64,000 bases of DNA from Aestuariivita sp. (lineage in GTDB: Bacteria; Pseudomonadota; Alphaproteobacteria; Rhodobacterales; Rhodobacteraceae): assembly GCA_018401465.1 (NCBI GenBank), contig JAGYKE010000004.1:1581857-1645856 (forward strand). Reading direction: 5' to 3'. Under the pieces are notes generated by a model, which did not search any database, was not told the origin of the DNA, and was given only the letters and a program-made list of their open reading frames with translations. Of this stretch, positions 1 through 8,533 are shown piece by piece. The position numbers were made by a program, and so were the translations under genes. How positions within the stretch are numbered: position 1 is the stretch's first letter; the number at the start of each line of letters is the position of its first letter.

Positions 1-324
1 GACCGGGTGCACCGACTTGAGGTTGAGAAACAGGAAATAGGCAAAGAAGAACTGGATGAAGAGCGGCGAGCCCCGGAAGACGAAGACGAACCATTCCGAC
101 GGTTTGCGCAGCAGCGCATTGGCCGACAACTTGCCCAGCGCCACGGCAGTGGCGAGGCAGAACCCCGTCACCAGCGCCATGACGCCGAAATAGACGTTCC
201 AGATCATGCCCGACCCGATCAGCACGAAATGTTCGCACAAGGTGAAGTCGGTGCGTGGCAACAGGCGTTCCCCGATGCCGATGCTGCGCAGGCCGTAATC
301 CTGGATCGTTTCCCAGCAGCTCAT
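1..324 (-). CDS. ABC transporter permease (HisM-like), 3' end beyond window
   Basis: This is the first 108 codons of an inner-membrane permease; the gene runs off the left edge. The translation begins MSCWETIQDYG and holds hydrophobic spans (IWNVYFGVMALVTGF, FFFAYFLFL) and a FRGSPLFIQ stretch, which is typical of permeases of polar amino acid ABC importers (HisM/GlnP type). Its ATG overlaps the stop of the upstream permease as ATGA, so the two are translationally coupled and probably form a heteromeric channel. The substrate cannot be read from the sequence; the set looks like the histidine/arginine/ornithine or general polar amino acid class. Confidence 0.85.
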   Translation of the reverse strand, partial: MSCWETIQDYGLRSIGIGERLLPRTDFTLCEHFVLIGSGMIWNVYFGVMALVTGFCLATAVALGKLSANALLRKPSEWFVFVFRGSPLFIQFFFAYFLFLNLKSVHPV

Positions 325-1217
325 GCGGCGGCCCTGCGCTGGGCTTCGCCGCCGGTGGTGGCCTGTCCATGGCTCAGCCGGCGCATCAGGCGTTCCAGCG
401 ATACCTCGGAGACCTTTGTCATTGCTAGATAGAAGATCAGAAGCGCCAGGAAATACCACATCCGCCAATCACCATGCGGATAGTCGGAAAAGCGCGAGGT
501 CTTGGTGCCGCCCAGTTCACGTGCCCAGTAGACGATATCCTCGATCCCCAGAAGGAACAGAAGCGGCGTCGCCTTGATCAGCACCATCCACAGGTTCGAC
601 AGCCCGGGCAGGGCATAGACCCACATCTGCGGGACAAGGATGCGCCAGAAGGTCTGGCGGGGCGACATGCCATAGGCTTCGGCGGTCTCCAATTGCGCGC
701 GCGGCACGGCGCGCATGCCGCCATACAGCACGTTCGCGGCGAAGGCGCCGAAGACGATCGAGAAGGTGATCACCGCGATGAAGAAGGCATAGGTCTGGTG
801 CACCCATTGCGGTGCCGTGCCCAAGGGCAGCTTCGCCTGCTGGCAGACGATGAAATCCGCGCCCTGCCGGATCGGGTCGGTCCAGTCGGGGCAGAGGATG
901 CGGTGGCGCGCATATTCGAACGCCTGATCCAGCGCGATCACGAAGAACAGGAAGAAGGCGATGTCCGGCACGCCGCGCACCACGGCGATATAGGTCTTGC
1001 CCAGCAGGCTGACCGGGGCCAGCCGGGACCGCGCCGCCATCGCACCGGCAAACCCGAAGGCCAAAGCGACGGGCGCGGTGATCGCCAGCAGCAAGAGCAC
1101 CTTGAGGAACGAGGCATAGAACAGCATGTGCACGCCGTTCGTCAGGTAACAGGCGAACCAGCTCAACGTGTCGAGGACCGAGGGATCTTCGCAGAATGCA
1201 AACATGCGTGCGCCCAT
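321..1217 (-). CDS. ABC transporter permease (HisQ-like)
   Basis: A 298-residue integral membrane protein of the BPD_transp_1 type. The region around EAYGMSPRQTFWRILVPQ is the conserved EAA loop that docks the ATPase. Several hydrophobic spans flank it, and RGVPDIAFFLFF is the usual conserved segment of polar amino acid permeases. It lies downstream of the binding protein, separated from it by a short gap that holds a stem-loop, and overlaps the next permease by four bases. It should form the membrane channel with that partner. The start MGARMF is the only ATG with room; the second Met four codons in is an alternative. Confidence 0.9.
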   Translation of the reverse strand: MGARMFAFCEDPSVLDTLSWFACYLTNGVHMLFYASFLKVLLLLAITAPVALAFGFAGAMAARSRLAPVSLLGKTYIAVVRGVPDIAFFLFFVIALDQAFEYARHRILCPDWTDPIRQGADFIVCQQAKLPLGTAPQWVHQTYAFFIAVITFSIVFGAFAANVLYGGMRAVPRAQLETAEAYGMSPRQTFWRILVPQMWVYALPGLSNLWMVLIKATPLLFLLGIEDIVYWARELGGTKTSRFSDYPHGDWRMWYFLALLIFYLAMTKVSEVSLERLMRRLSHGQATTGGEAQRRAAA

Positions 1218-1245
1218 AAAAGGGGCGGGCCCGGAAGCCCGCCCC
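1218..1245 (-). terminator. Stem-loop with T-tract between binding protein and permease genes
   Basis: A perfect 9-bp GC stem (1222-1230 with 1237-1245) has a six-base loop. On the minus strand it is followed by four T residues, immediately before the permease start. Placed inside the operon, it is best read as a partial terminator or mRNA-stabilising hairpin that lets the binding protein be made in excess over the permeases. Confidence 0.65.
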
Positions 1246-1254
1246 GCTCAGCGA

Positions 1255-1989
1255 TCAGTAGGTCTGGGTGCCTTCGCCGAACCACTTGATCAGAAGCGCG
1301 TTGAGCGATCCGTCGCCCTTCATCGCGGTGATGGCGGCGTCGAACTTGTCTCTCAGCTCGGTATCGCTTTCGCGCAGGCCCATGCCGACACCGCCGCCCA
1401 GCGGCACCTCGGGGCCGATGAACACGAGCGCGCCGCCCGATTCCTCGACCAGCGGCACGAGATAGTCGCGGTCGGCAAACACGGCGTCGGCTTCCCCGTT
1501 GCGCACGGCGGCGACGGTTTCTTCCGGCGTGGCAAACTCCACCAGCGTCGCACCCGAGGATGCGATGTGGCCTGCCTGGATCGTGTTGGTCTGCGCGGAG
1601 ACGACGCCGGTTTCCCAGTTGGCTCCGTCAGCCGCGCCCACATAGGCCGACGAGGTCGGCGGGAAATAGTCCTGCGTGAAATCGATGACTTCGTCGCGTT
1701 CCGCGGTGATCGACATGCCGGCGATGATCGTGTCGTAGTTGCCCGACACGAGGTTGGGGATGATCGAATCCCAGTCGTTCTTGACCCATTCGCAGGTCAG
1801 TTCTGCGCGGCGGCAGAGTTCGTCGCCAAGTTCGCGTTCGAACCCGTCGACTTCACCCTTGTCGTTGATGAAGTTGTACGGAGGGTATGCGCCCTCGGTG
1901 CCCATGCGCACGGTCTTCGCGTGACCGCCGGCAAAGGCCATGCTGGCGGTCAGTGCAAGGGCGGCAGTGCCCAGGATCAGCTTTTTCAT
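1255..1989 (-). CDS. Periplasmic amino acid-binding protein of ABC transporter
   Basis: A 244-residue type-3 solute-binding protein (SBP_bac_3). The start MKKLILGTAALALTASMAFA is a clean Sec signal peptide with an AFA-GG cleavage site. The mature part opens with VRMGTEGAYPPYNF and then GEVDGFERELGDELCRR, the family hallmark that lines the amino acid site. It captures the substrate in the periplasm and hands it to the two permeases encoded downstream. An in-frame extension further upstream is open to 2229, but the signal peptide fixes the start at this ATG. Substrate inferred only to class: polar or basic amino acid. Confidence 0.92.
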   Translation of the reverse strand: MKKLILGTAALALTASMAFAGGHAKTVRMGTEGAYPPYNFINDKGEVDGFERELGDELCRRAELTCEWVKNDWDSIIPNLVSGNYDTIIAGMSITAERDEVIDFTQDYFPPTSSAYVGAADGANWETGVVSAQTNTIQAGHIASSGATLVEFATPEETVAAVRNGEADAVFADRDYLVPLVEESGGALVFIGPEVPLGGGVGMGLRESDTELRDKFDAAITAMKGDGSLNALLIKWFGEGTQTY

Positions 1990-2073
1990 GTGGTTACTCC
2001 CGTTTCTGTTTCTGGGTCCGGCCGCATGACGCGGGCCGGTCCGGGAAATGTTGTGCGCCCGGTCGCAAGGTTT

Positions 2074-2079
2074 TGTCAA
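2074..2079 (-). promoter_or_regulatory. Possible -35 element upstream of binding protein gene
   Basis: The 112-base gap between the ATPase and the binding protein contains a TTGACA on the minus strand. No convincing -10 hexamer lies at the right spacing (the nearest candidate is CAACAT), so this is a weak promoter call. A separate promoter here would fit higher expression of the binding protein. Confidence 0.3.
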
Positions 2080-2101
2080 AGGCTTGTCACAAACCCTGAC
2101 G

Positions 2102-2956
2102 TCAGTGCGGTTGTGTCGCCGACAGGAAGCCGCGCAGCCGTTCGGACCGCGCCGCGCCGAAGACCTCGTCGGGCGACCCTTCCTCCTCGACCAGGCCCTG
2201 ATGCAGGAAGACGACGTGATCGCTGACATCGGCGGCGAGCTTCATGTCATGGGTGACGATCAGCATGGTGCGCCCTTCGGCGGCGAGATCCTTGATCACG
2301 CGGATCACTTCCTGTTCAAGCTCGGGGTCGAGCGCGCTGGTCGGTTCGTCGAACAGAAGCGCCTGCGGCTCCATGCACAGCGCCCGCGCGATCGCGGCGC
2401 GCTGCTGCTGGCCGCCGGACAGCTGGGCCGGGTAGGCGTCGGCCTTGTCGGCGATTCCCACCTTGTCGAGATAGCGGCGTGCGGCCGCCTCGACCTCGGC
2501 CCGGTCGCGGCCGAGCACGGTGCAGGGCGCCTCCATCACGTTCTGCAGGATCGACATGTGGGCCCAGAGGTTGAACTGCTGGAAGACCATCGACAGGTTG
2601 GTGCGGATGCGCAGGACCTGGCCATTGTCGGCCGGGTGACGGTTGCGCCCCGCACCCTTCCAGCGCACCGGTTCCCCCTTGAAGATCACCTCGCCCTGCT
2701 GGCTTTCCTCGAGCAGGTTGGCGCAGCGCAGAAGCGTCGACTTGCCCGACCCCGAAGACCCGATGAGCGACACGACCTGCCCCTGCCGGGCGGTGATCGT
2801 GACGCCCTTGAGAACCTCGAGATCCCCGTAACTCTTGTGCAGGTCACGGATTTCGATGACGGGCGGCGTGTCGGCAGCTTGGGTGTCAGGCACGTCAGGC
2901 AAGGGTCTCTGAACCGGGGTTCCGGATACTAGGGCCGAAAAAACGGGCCATTGCAA
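2102..2956 (-). CDS. ABC transporter ATP-binding protein (HisP/GlnQ-like)
   Basis: The ATPase of the polar amino acid importer. It has Walker A GSSGSGKST near residue 66, the signature LSGGQQQRAAIARAL, Walker B LLFDEPTSALDPE and the switch histidine in LIVTHDMK. It should energise uptake through the two downstream permeases. The core begins at VIEIRDLHKSYG, so about 30 residues precede the domain. A GTG at 2891-2893 would give a shorter protein of about 263 residues, and neither start has a strong Shine-Dalgarno sequence, so the N-terminus is uncertain. Confidence 0.88.
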   Translation of the reverse strand: MQWPVFSALVSGTPVQRPLPDVPDTQAADTPPVIEIRDLHKSYGDLEVLKGVTITARQGQVVSLIGSSGSGKSTLLRCANLLEESQQGEVIFKGEPVRWKGAGRNRHPADNGQVLRIRTNLSMVFQQFNLWAHMSILQNVMEAPCTVLGRDRAEVEAAARRYLDKVGIADKADAYPAQLSGGQQQRAAIARALCMEPQALLFDEPTSALDPELEQEVIRVIKDLAAEGRTMLIVTHDMKLAADVSDHVVFLHQGLVEEEGSPDEVFGAARSERLRGFLSATQPH

Positions 2957-3019
2957 CGCGCAAATCGGCAGAACCGGCCCCCCTTCCGCCGAAACGGTCA
3001 GGTTTTGGGCGCTTTCCGG

Positions 3020-3766
3020 TCAGGCGGCCATGACGGGCGCGGGCGGCACCGGCAGGGCGAGATAGGCCTCATGCGACAGGGCCACGACGCCTTTCAGGTG
3101 CAGCGCGCTGCGTGTCGCCGCAGGCAGGGCGTCGATCGCGCGGGCGACGGCGGCGCGGATCGCCGGGGCATCTTCGCCCCGCGCGGTGATGTAGGGCAGC
3201 GCCGGCGACGGCAGGGTGCGCGCGAAAACCCGCAGGCGGCCGGTCACTTCGGGGTGGAACCGGCCAAGGAATTCCCAGGTCAGCGCATCGATCGCGGCCC
3301 AGTCGGCACGGCCCTCCGCCACCGCGCGCGCCGACAGCGCATGCGCGCCGGTCCGCAGCGCGGGCGCGATGGACAGGTCCCGCGCCGCCATATGCGCCAG
3401 CGGTGCCGCCCAGCCCGACTGCGACAGCGCCTCGTTGAAGGCGAAAGGCGCCTCGGACAGGTCCTCTTCCCCGCGCGGATCGTCCGCGCGCAGGATCAGG
3501 ACGGAATTGTAATGGCCCGGCGGACAGCCGGGCAGCCCGTAATCGGGTGTGCCCACAAGGCCCACGCTGCCATGCAGCCGCGCGCGATAGGGCAACCCGC
3601 AGGTCTGCGCCAGAACAAGCGCGGGGTCGCCCCAGATCTCCCAGACATCCCGGTCCCGGGTCAGATGCGCCGGGCCGCGTCCCAGTGCCACCCGGACCGC
3701 CGCCCAGAACGCGTCGGTCTCGGCCCGAAGACCGGGAAAGTCATACATCGGCAGGGCGGCGATCAT
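3020..3766 (-). CDS. PhnD/SsuA-like phosphate/phosphonate-type binding protein
   Basis: A 248-residue protein resembling the PhnD-like periplasmic binding fold: GSVGLVGTPDYGLPG, then YNSVLILRADDPR, then AFNEALSQSGWAAP and a C-terminal ALPYITARGEDAP segment. It has no obvious signal peptide (MIAALPMYDFPGLRAETDAFW), so it may be cytoplasmic or use an atypical export route. It is preceded, with a four-base ATGA overlap, by a TerB-domain gene, and no transporter genes for such a ligand lie nearby. Function beyond the fold is not known. Confidence 0.7.
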   Translation of the reverse strand: MIAALPMYDFPGLRAETDAFWAAVRVALGRGPAHLTRDRDVWEIWGDPALVLAQTCGLPYRARLHGSVGLVGTPDYGLPGCPPGHYNSVLILRADDPRGEEDLSEAPFAFNEALSQSGWAAPLAHMAARDLSIAPALRTGAHALSARAVAEGRADWAAIDALTWEFLGRFHPEVTGRLRVFARTLPSPALPYITARGEDAPAIRAAVARAIDALPAATRSALHLKGVVALSHEAYLALPVPPAPVMAA

Positions 3767-4206
3767 GCGCTGCCTGCCTGCGCCCTTTGCCGCGCGCGCG
3801 CGCTGTCCACGTCGCTCACCCCCAGAAGGCTGGCGGCAAGGCGCAGGATCGCATCCTCGCCCGCATCGCGCGCGCCGTCGGCAAGAACCACCGACCAGAG
3901 CGCCTCGATCACGGCGAGGCGGTCTTCGTAGCCGACCGCGTCCTTGATCGCGCGGGTGAAGCGCACGGTGTCCGGTGCCTCTGACTCGAAGGCCTCGGCC
4001 TGCGTGCGCAGCGCTGCCGCCCCGGCGGGGTCGAGCCCGTAGCGCCGCGCCAGCAGCGTTTCGATCCGCGCCGCCTCGCCCGCGTCATAGGTGCCGTCGG
4101 CGCGCGCGATGCGCACCATCAGCGCGCCGAGCGCCAGCCGCGCATCGGCATCCGAGAGAGGGGCAGGGGACGGGGCGGTCAGACGCCGCAGAAGATCGCC
4201 GAACAT
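3763..4206 (-). CDS. TerB family protein, second of tandem pair
   Basis: A 147-residue helical protein starting MFGDLLRRL. The segment LALGALMVRIARADGTYDAGEAARIETLLARR is characteristic of TerB-like domains (tellurite-resistance family, acidic helical bundles that bind metal in studied cases). The paralogue immediately upstream shares LALGALMVR and the following layout, so the pair arose by duplication. The open frame reaches 4326, but that extension runs through the AAATATCCCGGGG repeat; the ATG at 4206 gives a protein collinear with the paralogue. No other ter genes are present, so a tellurite function is unsupported. Confidence 0.8.
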   Translation of the reverse strand: MFGDLLRRLTAPSPAPLSDADARLALGALMVRIARADGTYDAGEAARIETLLARRYGLDPAGAAALRTQAEAFESEAPDTVRFTRAIKDAVGYEDRLAVIEALWSVVLADGARDAGEDAILRLAASLLGVSDVDSARARQRAQAGSA

Positions 4207-4257
4207 GGGCGAGGGTATAGACCGGCCTGTCGCAGGCTCCAAGCCTTTCCGCTTCTT

Positions 4258-4323
4258 CGGGTTCGCAAATATCCCGGGGGGAGGCCCGGAACGGGCCCGG
4301 GGGGCAGAGCCCCCCGCCCCCCT
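4258..4323 (+). repeat. AAATATCCCGGGG repeat element, copy 1
   Basis: The AAATATCCCGGGG core is followed by two GC-rich palindromes: GGCCCGGAACGGGCC and a GGGGGGCAGAGCCCCCC-type hairpin. The same arrangement occurs at 26660-26718 and 58452-58503. This copy lies just 3' of one TerB gene and before the start of the other. I recognise it as a dispersed intergenic repeat common in Rhodobacteraceae; it may act as a transcription terminator. Confidence 0.8.
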
Positions 4324-4327
4324 CACG

Positions 4328-4774
4328 TCAGAGCCGCGCGGAGGCGCTGGCGCGGGCTTCGGCGCTGTCGTCCTCGCTCAGCCCCAGCGCGCTGCGCGTG
4401 TCTTCCAGAATGGCGATCTCGGCGTCGTCCGTGTCGCCGTCGGCTTGCACCACCATCCACAGGTCGATCAGCGCCTCCATCCGTTCGTCGCGCGTCAGGT
4501 TCCGGCGGATGAGGGCCGCGAATTCGTCCGATCGCGGCGCCGCCGACTGCAGCCTTTCGCAGGTGGCGCGCATGCGGGCGGCCTCAATCGGGTTCAGCCC
4601 GAAATGCCGGGCAAGGACGCGGTCGATCAGGCTGATCTCGGCCACGGAATAGACGCGGTCCGACATCGCCACCCGCACCATCAGCGCGCCCAGCGCCAGC
4701 TTGGCGTCGGGCTGGGGCAGCGGAGCGGGCTGGGTCCGGCGGAACCCCTGAAGAAGGCGCGAAAGAAGCGGCAT
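4328..4774 (-). CDS. TerB family protein, first of tandem pair
   Basis: A 148-residue protein starting MPLLSRLLQGFRRT. The segment LALGALMVRVAMSDRVYSVAEISLIDRVLARHFGL matches the paralogue downstream (LALGALMVRIARADGTYDAGEAARIE), and a second conserved part is RMEALIDLWMVVQADGDTDDAEIAILE. The acidic DGDTDDAE stretch fits a metal-binding TerB fold. An upstream in-frame ATG at 4813 would add 13 residues. The role is unknown; the tandem pair and the downstream PhnD-like gene look like one transcription unit interrupted by the repeat element. Confidence 0.8.
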   Translation of the reverse strand: MPLLSRLLQGFRRTQPAPLPQPDAKLALGALMVRVAMSDRVYSVAEISLIDRVLARHFGLNPIEAARMRATCERLQSAAPRSDEFAALIRRNLTRDERMEALIDLWMVVQADGDTDDAEIAILEDTRSALGLSEDDSAEARASASARL

Positions 4775-4912
4775 GAGGGGGCGGATGTCCCGTGGCTGGC
4801 ATGGTCGCGCCACACCGACGCGACCCGGCTACCATTATCCCGCGCCGGGCGGGGGCCTCCAAGGGCCGCCGCCATCTTTATCGCGCGCCGTTGTGGTTTT
4901 GTGACAGGCGCG

Positions 4913-6556
4913 TCAGACGAGGCGGCTGACATCTTTCGCCGCGCGCACGAAGTCGCGGAACAGCGGATGCGGCGCGAAGGGTTTCGACTTCAGTTCGGGG
5001 TGAAACTGCACGCCGATGAACCACGGGTGATCGGGCCATTCCACTATTTCCGGGAGCCGCCCGTCGGGTGACATGCCCGAAAAGCACAGGCCTGCCTTCT
5101 CCAGCTTGTCGCGGTACTTGATATCCACCTCGTAGCGGTGGCGGTGGCGTTCCTCGATCGTGGTGGTTCCATAGACCTCGGCCACCTTCGAGCCGGGGGT
5201 CAGCACCGCGTCATAGGCGCCAAGGCGCATCGTGCCGCCCTTGTCGTCATCCAGCTTGCGTTCGACCTTGTGGTTGCCCTGCACCCATTCCTTGAGGTGA
5301 TAGACCACCGGCGTGAAGCGTTTGCGCCCTGCCTCGTGGTCGAATTCCTCGGACCCCGCATCGGCCAGATCGGTGGTGTGGCGCGCGGCCTCGATCACCG
5401 CCATCTGCATGCCGAGACAGATTCCGAGATACGGCACCTTGCGTTCGCGGGCGAATTGCGCGGCCTTGATCTTGCCCTCGGTGCCGCGTTCGCCGAAGCC
5501 GCCGGGCACGAGGATGGCGTGGAAGCCTTCAAGATGGGGCGCGGGGTCTTCGCGTTCGAAGATCTCGGCGTCGATCCATTCGGGGCGCACGCGCACGCGG
5601 TTGGCGATGCCGCCATGGGTCAGCGCCTCGGCGATGGATTTGTAGGCGTCTTCAAGCTGCGTGTACTTGCCCACGATGGCGACCTTCACCTCGCCTTCGG
5701 CGTTGTGGATGCGATCGCTCACATCCAGCCATTGGGACAGGTCGGGCTTGGGCGCCGGACTGATCTGGAAGGCGTCGAGCACCGCCTGATCCAGCCCTTC
5801 GCGATGGTAGGCCAGCGGCGCGTCATAGATGGTGGACAGGTCCTGCGCGGCGATCACCGCGTCGGGGCGCACGTTGCAGAACAGCGCGAGCTTGTCGCGT
5901 TCCTTCTGCGGAATCGGGCCTTCGGAGCGGCAGACGAGGATGTCGGGCGCGATCCCGATGGAGCGCAGTTCCTTGACCGAATGCTGGGTCGGCTTGGTCT
6001 TCAGCTCACCGCTCGCCTTGATGTAGGGCAAGAGCGTGAGGTGCATGAAGATGCATTGTCCGCGTGGCTTGTCCTGTGCGAACTGGCGGATCGCTTCGAA
6101 GAAGGGCAGCCCTTCGATATCGCCCACCGTGCCGCCGATCTCGCAGAGCATGAAGTCGACCTCGTCCTCGCCGATGCGGATGAAGTCCTTGATTTCATTG
6201 GTGACGTGCGGGATCACCTGGATCGTCTTGCCGAGGTAATCGCCACGGCGCTCTTTCTCGAGCACGTTCATGTAGATGCGCCCCGAAGACACGGAATCCG
6301 TCTTGCGCGCGGGCACGCCGGTGAAGCGTTCGTAATGCCCGAGGTCGAGATCGGTTTCGGCCCCGTCATCGGTGACGAAGACCTCGCCATGCTCGAACGG
6401 CGACATCGTGCCCGGATCGACGTTGAGATAGGGGTCGAGCTTGCGCAGCCGGACGGAAAAGCCCCGCGCCTGCAAGAGCGCCCCCAGCGCGGCCGAGGCG
6501 AGCCCCTTGCCCAACGATGACACCACCCCGCCGGTGATGAAGATAAAGCGTGCCAT
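4913..6556 (-). CDS. pyrG: CTP synthase
   Basis: A 547-residue enzyme that makes CTP from UTP, ATP and glutamine in the cytoplasm. The N-terminal synthetase domain begins [19 protein letters not shown], the family signature including the ATP loop. The C-terminal class I glutaminase domain has [12 protein letters not shown] with the nucleophile cysteine and the VQFHPELKS histidine/glutamate pair. Length is normal. The frame is open to 6637 but the ATG at 6556 matches the family start. secG is the next gene upstream on the same strand, a pairing common in this bacterial group. Confidence 0.98.
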   Translation of the reverse strand: MARFIFITGGVVSSLGKGLASAALGALLQARGFSVRLRKLDPYLNVDPGTMSPFEHGEVFVTDDGAETDLDLGHYERFTGVPARKTDSVSSGRIYMNVLEKERRGDYLGKTIQVIPHVTNEIKDFIRIGEDEVDFMLCEIGGTVGDIEGLPFFEAIRQFAQDKPRGQCIFMHLTLLPYIKASGELKTKPTQHSVKELRSIGIAPDILVCRSEGPIPQKERDKLALFCNVRPDAVIAAQDLSTIYDAPLAYHREGLDQAVLDAFQISPAPKPDLSQWLDVSDRIHNAEGEVKVAIVGKYTQLEDAYKSIAEALTHGGIANRVRVRPEWIDAEIFEREDPAPHLEGFHAILVPGGFGERGTEGKIKAAQFARERKVPYLGICLGMQMAVIEAARHTTDLADAGSEEFDHEAGRKRFTPVVYHLKEWVQGNHKVERKLDDDKGGTMRLGAYDAVLTPGSKVAEVYGTTTIEERHRHRYEVDIKYRDKLEKAGLCFSGMSPDGRLPEIVEWPDHPWFIGVQFHPELKSKPFAPHPLFRDFVRAAKDVSRLV

Positions 6557-6647
6557 GGTCTGCGGAACTCCCCGTGATCGCCGCCCGGGCGGGCGGTCTT
6601 CCAGTGAAAGGGCGGGTCGTCGGAAACCCGGCATCACGGGACCCGAC

Positions 6648-6675
6648 GCATAAGGGATTCGGTCGCCGAATGCAA
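6648..6675 (-). promoter_or_regulatory. Possible sigma70-type promoter for pyrG
   Basis: On the minus strand TTGCAT (6670-6675) and TTATGC (6648-6653) are separated by 16 bases, about 90 bases before the pyrG start. The remainder of this 173-base gap holds only a short GC palindrome near 6583. The match is moderate. Confidence 0.35.
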
Positions 6676-6729
6676 GCCCGACCGCAATATCCTGTTGCGG
6701 TGCAGGCGGTTAACTCAAGGTGTTGTGGA

Positions 6730-7101
6730 TCAATCTGCGCGCGGGACGAGAGGTGCGGCTTCGCCTTCCGTCGGCGGCAGCAGGCTGCCTCCGGGGGCGA
6801 GACCGGGAAGCACCGGGCCTGTGCCGGTGTCGCCCGACGCAGGCGCCGGAACGCCGAGCCGGTCGATGACCGATGTGCCGGTGGCGCGCTGTGCGGCGAA
6901 GATGGTCAGCGTCATAGAGGTGCAGATGAACGCGATGGCCAGCCCCCAAGTCACCTTGGACAATGCCGTGGCCGCCGACCGGCCTCCCATGGCCCCGCCG
7001 CCGCCCATGCCCAGACCGCCGCCTTCGGAGCGCTGCATCAGCACGACGGCGATCAGCCCCAGCGCCAGAAGGAGGTGGATGATCAGGACGACGTTTTCCA
7101 T
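6730..7101 (-). CDS. secG: Preprotein translocase subunit SecG
   Basis: A 123-residue membrane protein of the SecYEG channel. It has two hydrophobic helices (ENVVLIIHLLLALGLIAVVLMQR and TWGLAIAFICTSMTLTIFA) joined by the glycine-rich loop GGGLGMGGGGAMGGRSAATALSK, which is the classic SecG layout. A proline-rich tail of about 45 residues (PAPASGDTGTGPVLPGLAPGG) follows the second helix, as is usual in alphaproteobacteria. It lies upstream of pyrG on the same strand. Confidence 0.95.
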   Translation of the reverse strand: MENVVLIIHLLLALGLIAVVLMQRSEGGGLGMGGGGAMGGRSAATALSKVTWGLAIAFICTSMTLTIFAAQRATGTSVIDRLGVPAPASGDTGTGPVLPGLAPGGSLLPPTEGEAAPLVPRAD

Positions 7102-7215
7102 GGAGCTTGCGGTCTTTCCCTTGGATGACGGGCGCTATGTAGGCACATTTGCCCGGGGGGGCAAGCCGTGACTTCGGGGCTGGACAGGCCGGGGCGCTGA
7201 GGCCAATCTTGCGCC

Positions 7216-7860
7216 ATGCCGCACGATCACCATGACCACGACCACGACCATCATCACGACGACGGGCATGCCCACGCCCATCTGCCGCCCGATCCCGCGT
7301 TGCGGGTCAAGGCGCTCGAGTCGATCCTGACCGCGCGGGGGCTGGTGGACCCAGCCGCGCTCGACGCGATCATCGACACCTACGAGAACCGCATCGGGCC
7401 GCAGAACGGGGCGAAGGTGGTGGCGCGGGCATGGGCCGATCCGGGGTTCCGGACAGCGCTGCTTGAGGACGCGACGGCGGTGGTGGCCGGGATGGGGTTC
7501 TACGGGCGGCAGGGCGAACATGTGACGGTCGTGGCCAACAGTGCCGGGACCCACAACATGGTCGTGTGCACGCTGTGTTCCTGTTACCCTTGGCCGCTTC
7601 TGGGGATACCGCCCGCTTGGTACAAGTCGGACGCCTACCGCGCGCGTGCGGTGCGCGAACCGCGCCGCGTTCTGGCCGAGTTCGGCGTGACCCTGCCCGA
7701 AGGCACCGCAGTCCGGGTCTGGGATTCGACGGCCGAGATGCGCTATCTGGTGCTCCCCGAACGCCCGGCGGGCACCGAAGGCTGGGACGAAGACCGCCTG
7801 GCCGCGCTGGTGACGCGCGACAGCATGATCGGCACCGGCCTGCCGACGGCGCCCGCATGA
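7216..7860 (+). CDS. nthA: Nitrile hydratase alpha subunit, cobalt type
   Basis: The metal-bearing subunit of nitrile hydratase, which converts nitriles to amides. The metal claw is [10 protein letters not shown] at residues 117-126. Cys118, Cys121, Ser122 and Cys123 are the expected ligands and oxidised residues; the Thr after the first Cys is typical of cobalt rather than iron enzymes. The N-terminus is an unusual run rich in His and Asp ([20 protein letters not shown]) that could bind cobalt or other metals. The gene overlaps nthB as ATGA. No Shine-Dalgarno sequence is evident before its ATG. Length, 214 residues, is normal once the His tail is counted. Confidence 0.95.
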   Translation: MPHDHHDHDHDHHHDDGHAHAHLPPDPALRVKALESILTARGLVDPAALDAIIDTYENRIGPQNGAKVVARAWADPGFRTALLEDATAVVAGMGFYGRQGEHVTVVANSAGTHNMVVCTLCSCYPWPLLGIPPAWYKSDAYRARAVREPRRVLAEFGVTLPEGTAVRVWDSTAEMRYLVLPERPAGTEGWDEDRLAALVTRDSMIGTGLPTAPA

Positions 7861-8533
7861 CCCGCGTCCACGACATGGGCGGGCGGTTCGGCGACGGGCC
7901 TGTGATCCCCGACGCACAGGATGCGCCGGTCTTTCACGAGGAGTGGCATGCGCGCGCGCTTGCTGTCACGCTGGCGGCAGGTGCGCTGGGGCAATGGAAC
8001 CTCGACATCTCGCGCCATGCGCGCGAGAGGCTGGCGCCCACGGACTATGCCCGGTTTTCCTACTATGAGAAGTGGATCGCCGCGCTGGCCGACCTGCTGG
8101 TGGATCGCGGCGTCCTGACCCGCGAAGACCTGTCCGGGGTGGCACCGGAAGGGCCGCATCCGCTGGCGGCGCGGGCGCTGCGGGCCGAAGCGGTGCCCGG
8201 TGTGCTCGCACTTGGCGGCCCGACAGAGCGCGACGGAGGGCCTGCGCCGCGCTTTGTCCCGGGTGATGCCGTGCGCACGCTGCGGCCTGCGGCGAACCGG
8301 CGGGTCGCGGGCGGGCATACGCGGCTGCCGGCCTATGCGGCGGGCGCGCGGGGCGCATTCTGTCGTGCCACGGCGCGCATGTCTTCCCCGACACCCACGC
8401 CCACGATCTGGGAGAGGCGCCCGAGCCGCTTTACACCGTGGTCTTCGCCGCGACCGAGCTCTGGGCGGATGCCGAGGACCCGCGCGACGAGGTGACGCTG
8501 GATCTGTGGCAATCCTATCTGGAGCCTGCCTGA
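7857..8533 (+). pseudogene. nthB: Nitrile hydratase beta subunit, frameshifted
   Basis: The frame opened by the ATG at 7857 gives a good beta subunit: [16 protein letters not shown], then VFHEEWHARALAV, FSYYEKWIAAL and GHTRLPAYAAGARG. From about 8354 it drifts into nonsense and stops at 8495. The expected C-terminus (RILSCHGAHVFPDTHAHD, ELWADAEDP, LWQSYLEPA) is encoded in the -1 frame and ends at 8533, where the stop overlaps the next gene as TGATG. Restoring one C at 8354 (GGC CGC instead of GGCGC) would give an intact protein of about 225 residues. Either a recent inactivation or a sequencing error; the downstream frame shows no other decay. Confidence 0.88.

Noticed and set aside
7237-7282. 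CAC/GAC-rich stretch in nthA as a CRISPR or microsatellite
   Set aside because: It is in frame and codes for the His/Asp-rich N-terminus; the units are irregular and there are no spacers.
8340-8370. Programmed -1 frameshifting in nthB
   Set aside because: No slippery heptamer of the X XXY YYZ type lies at the break, and nitrile hydratase beta subunits are not known to use recoding. A lost base is simpler.
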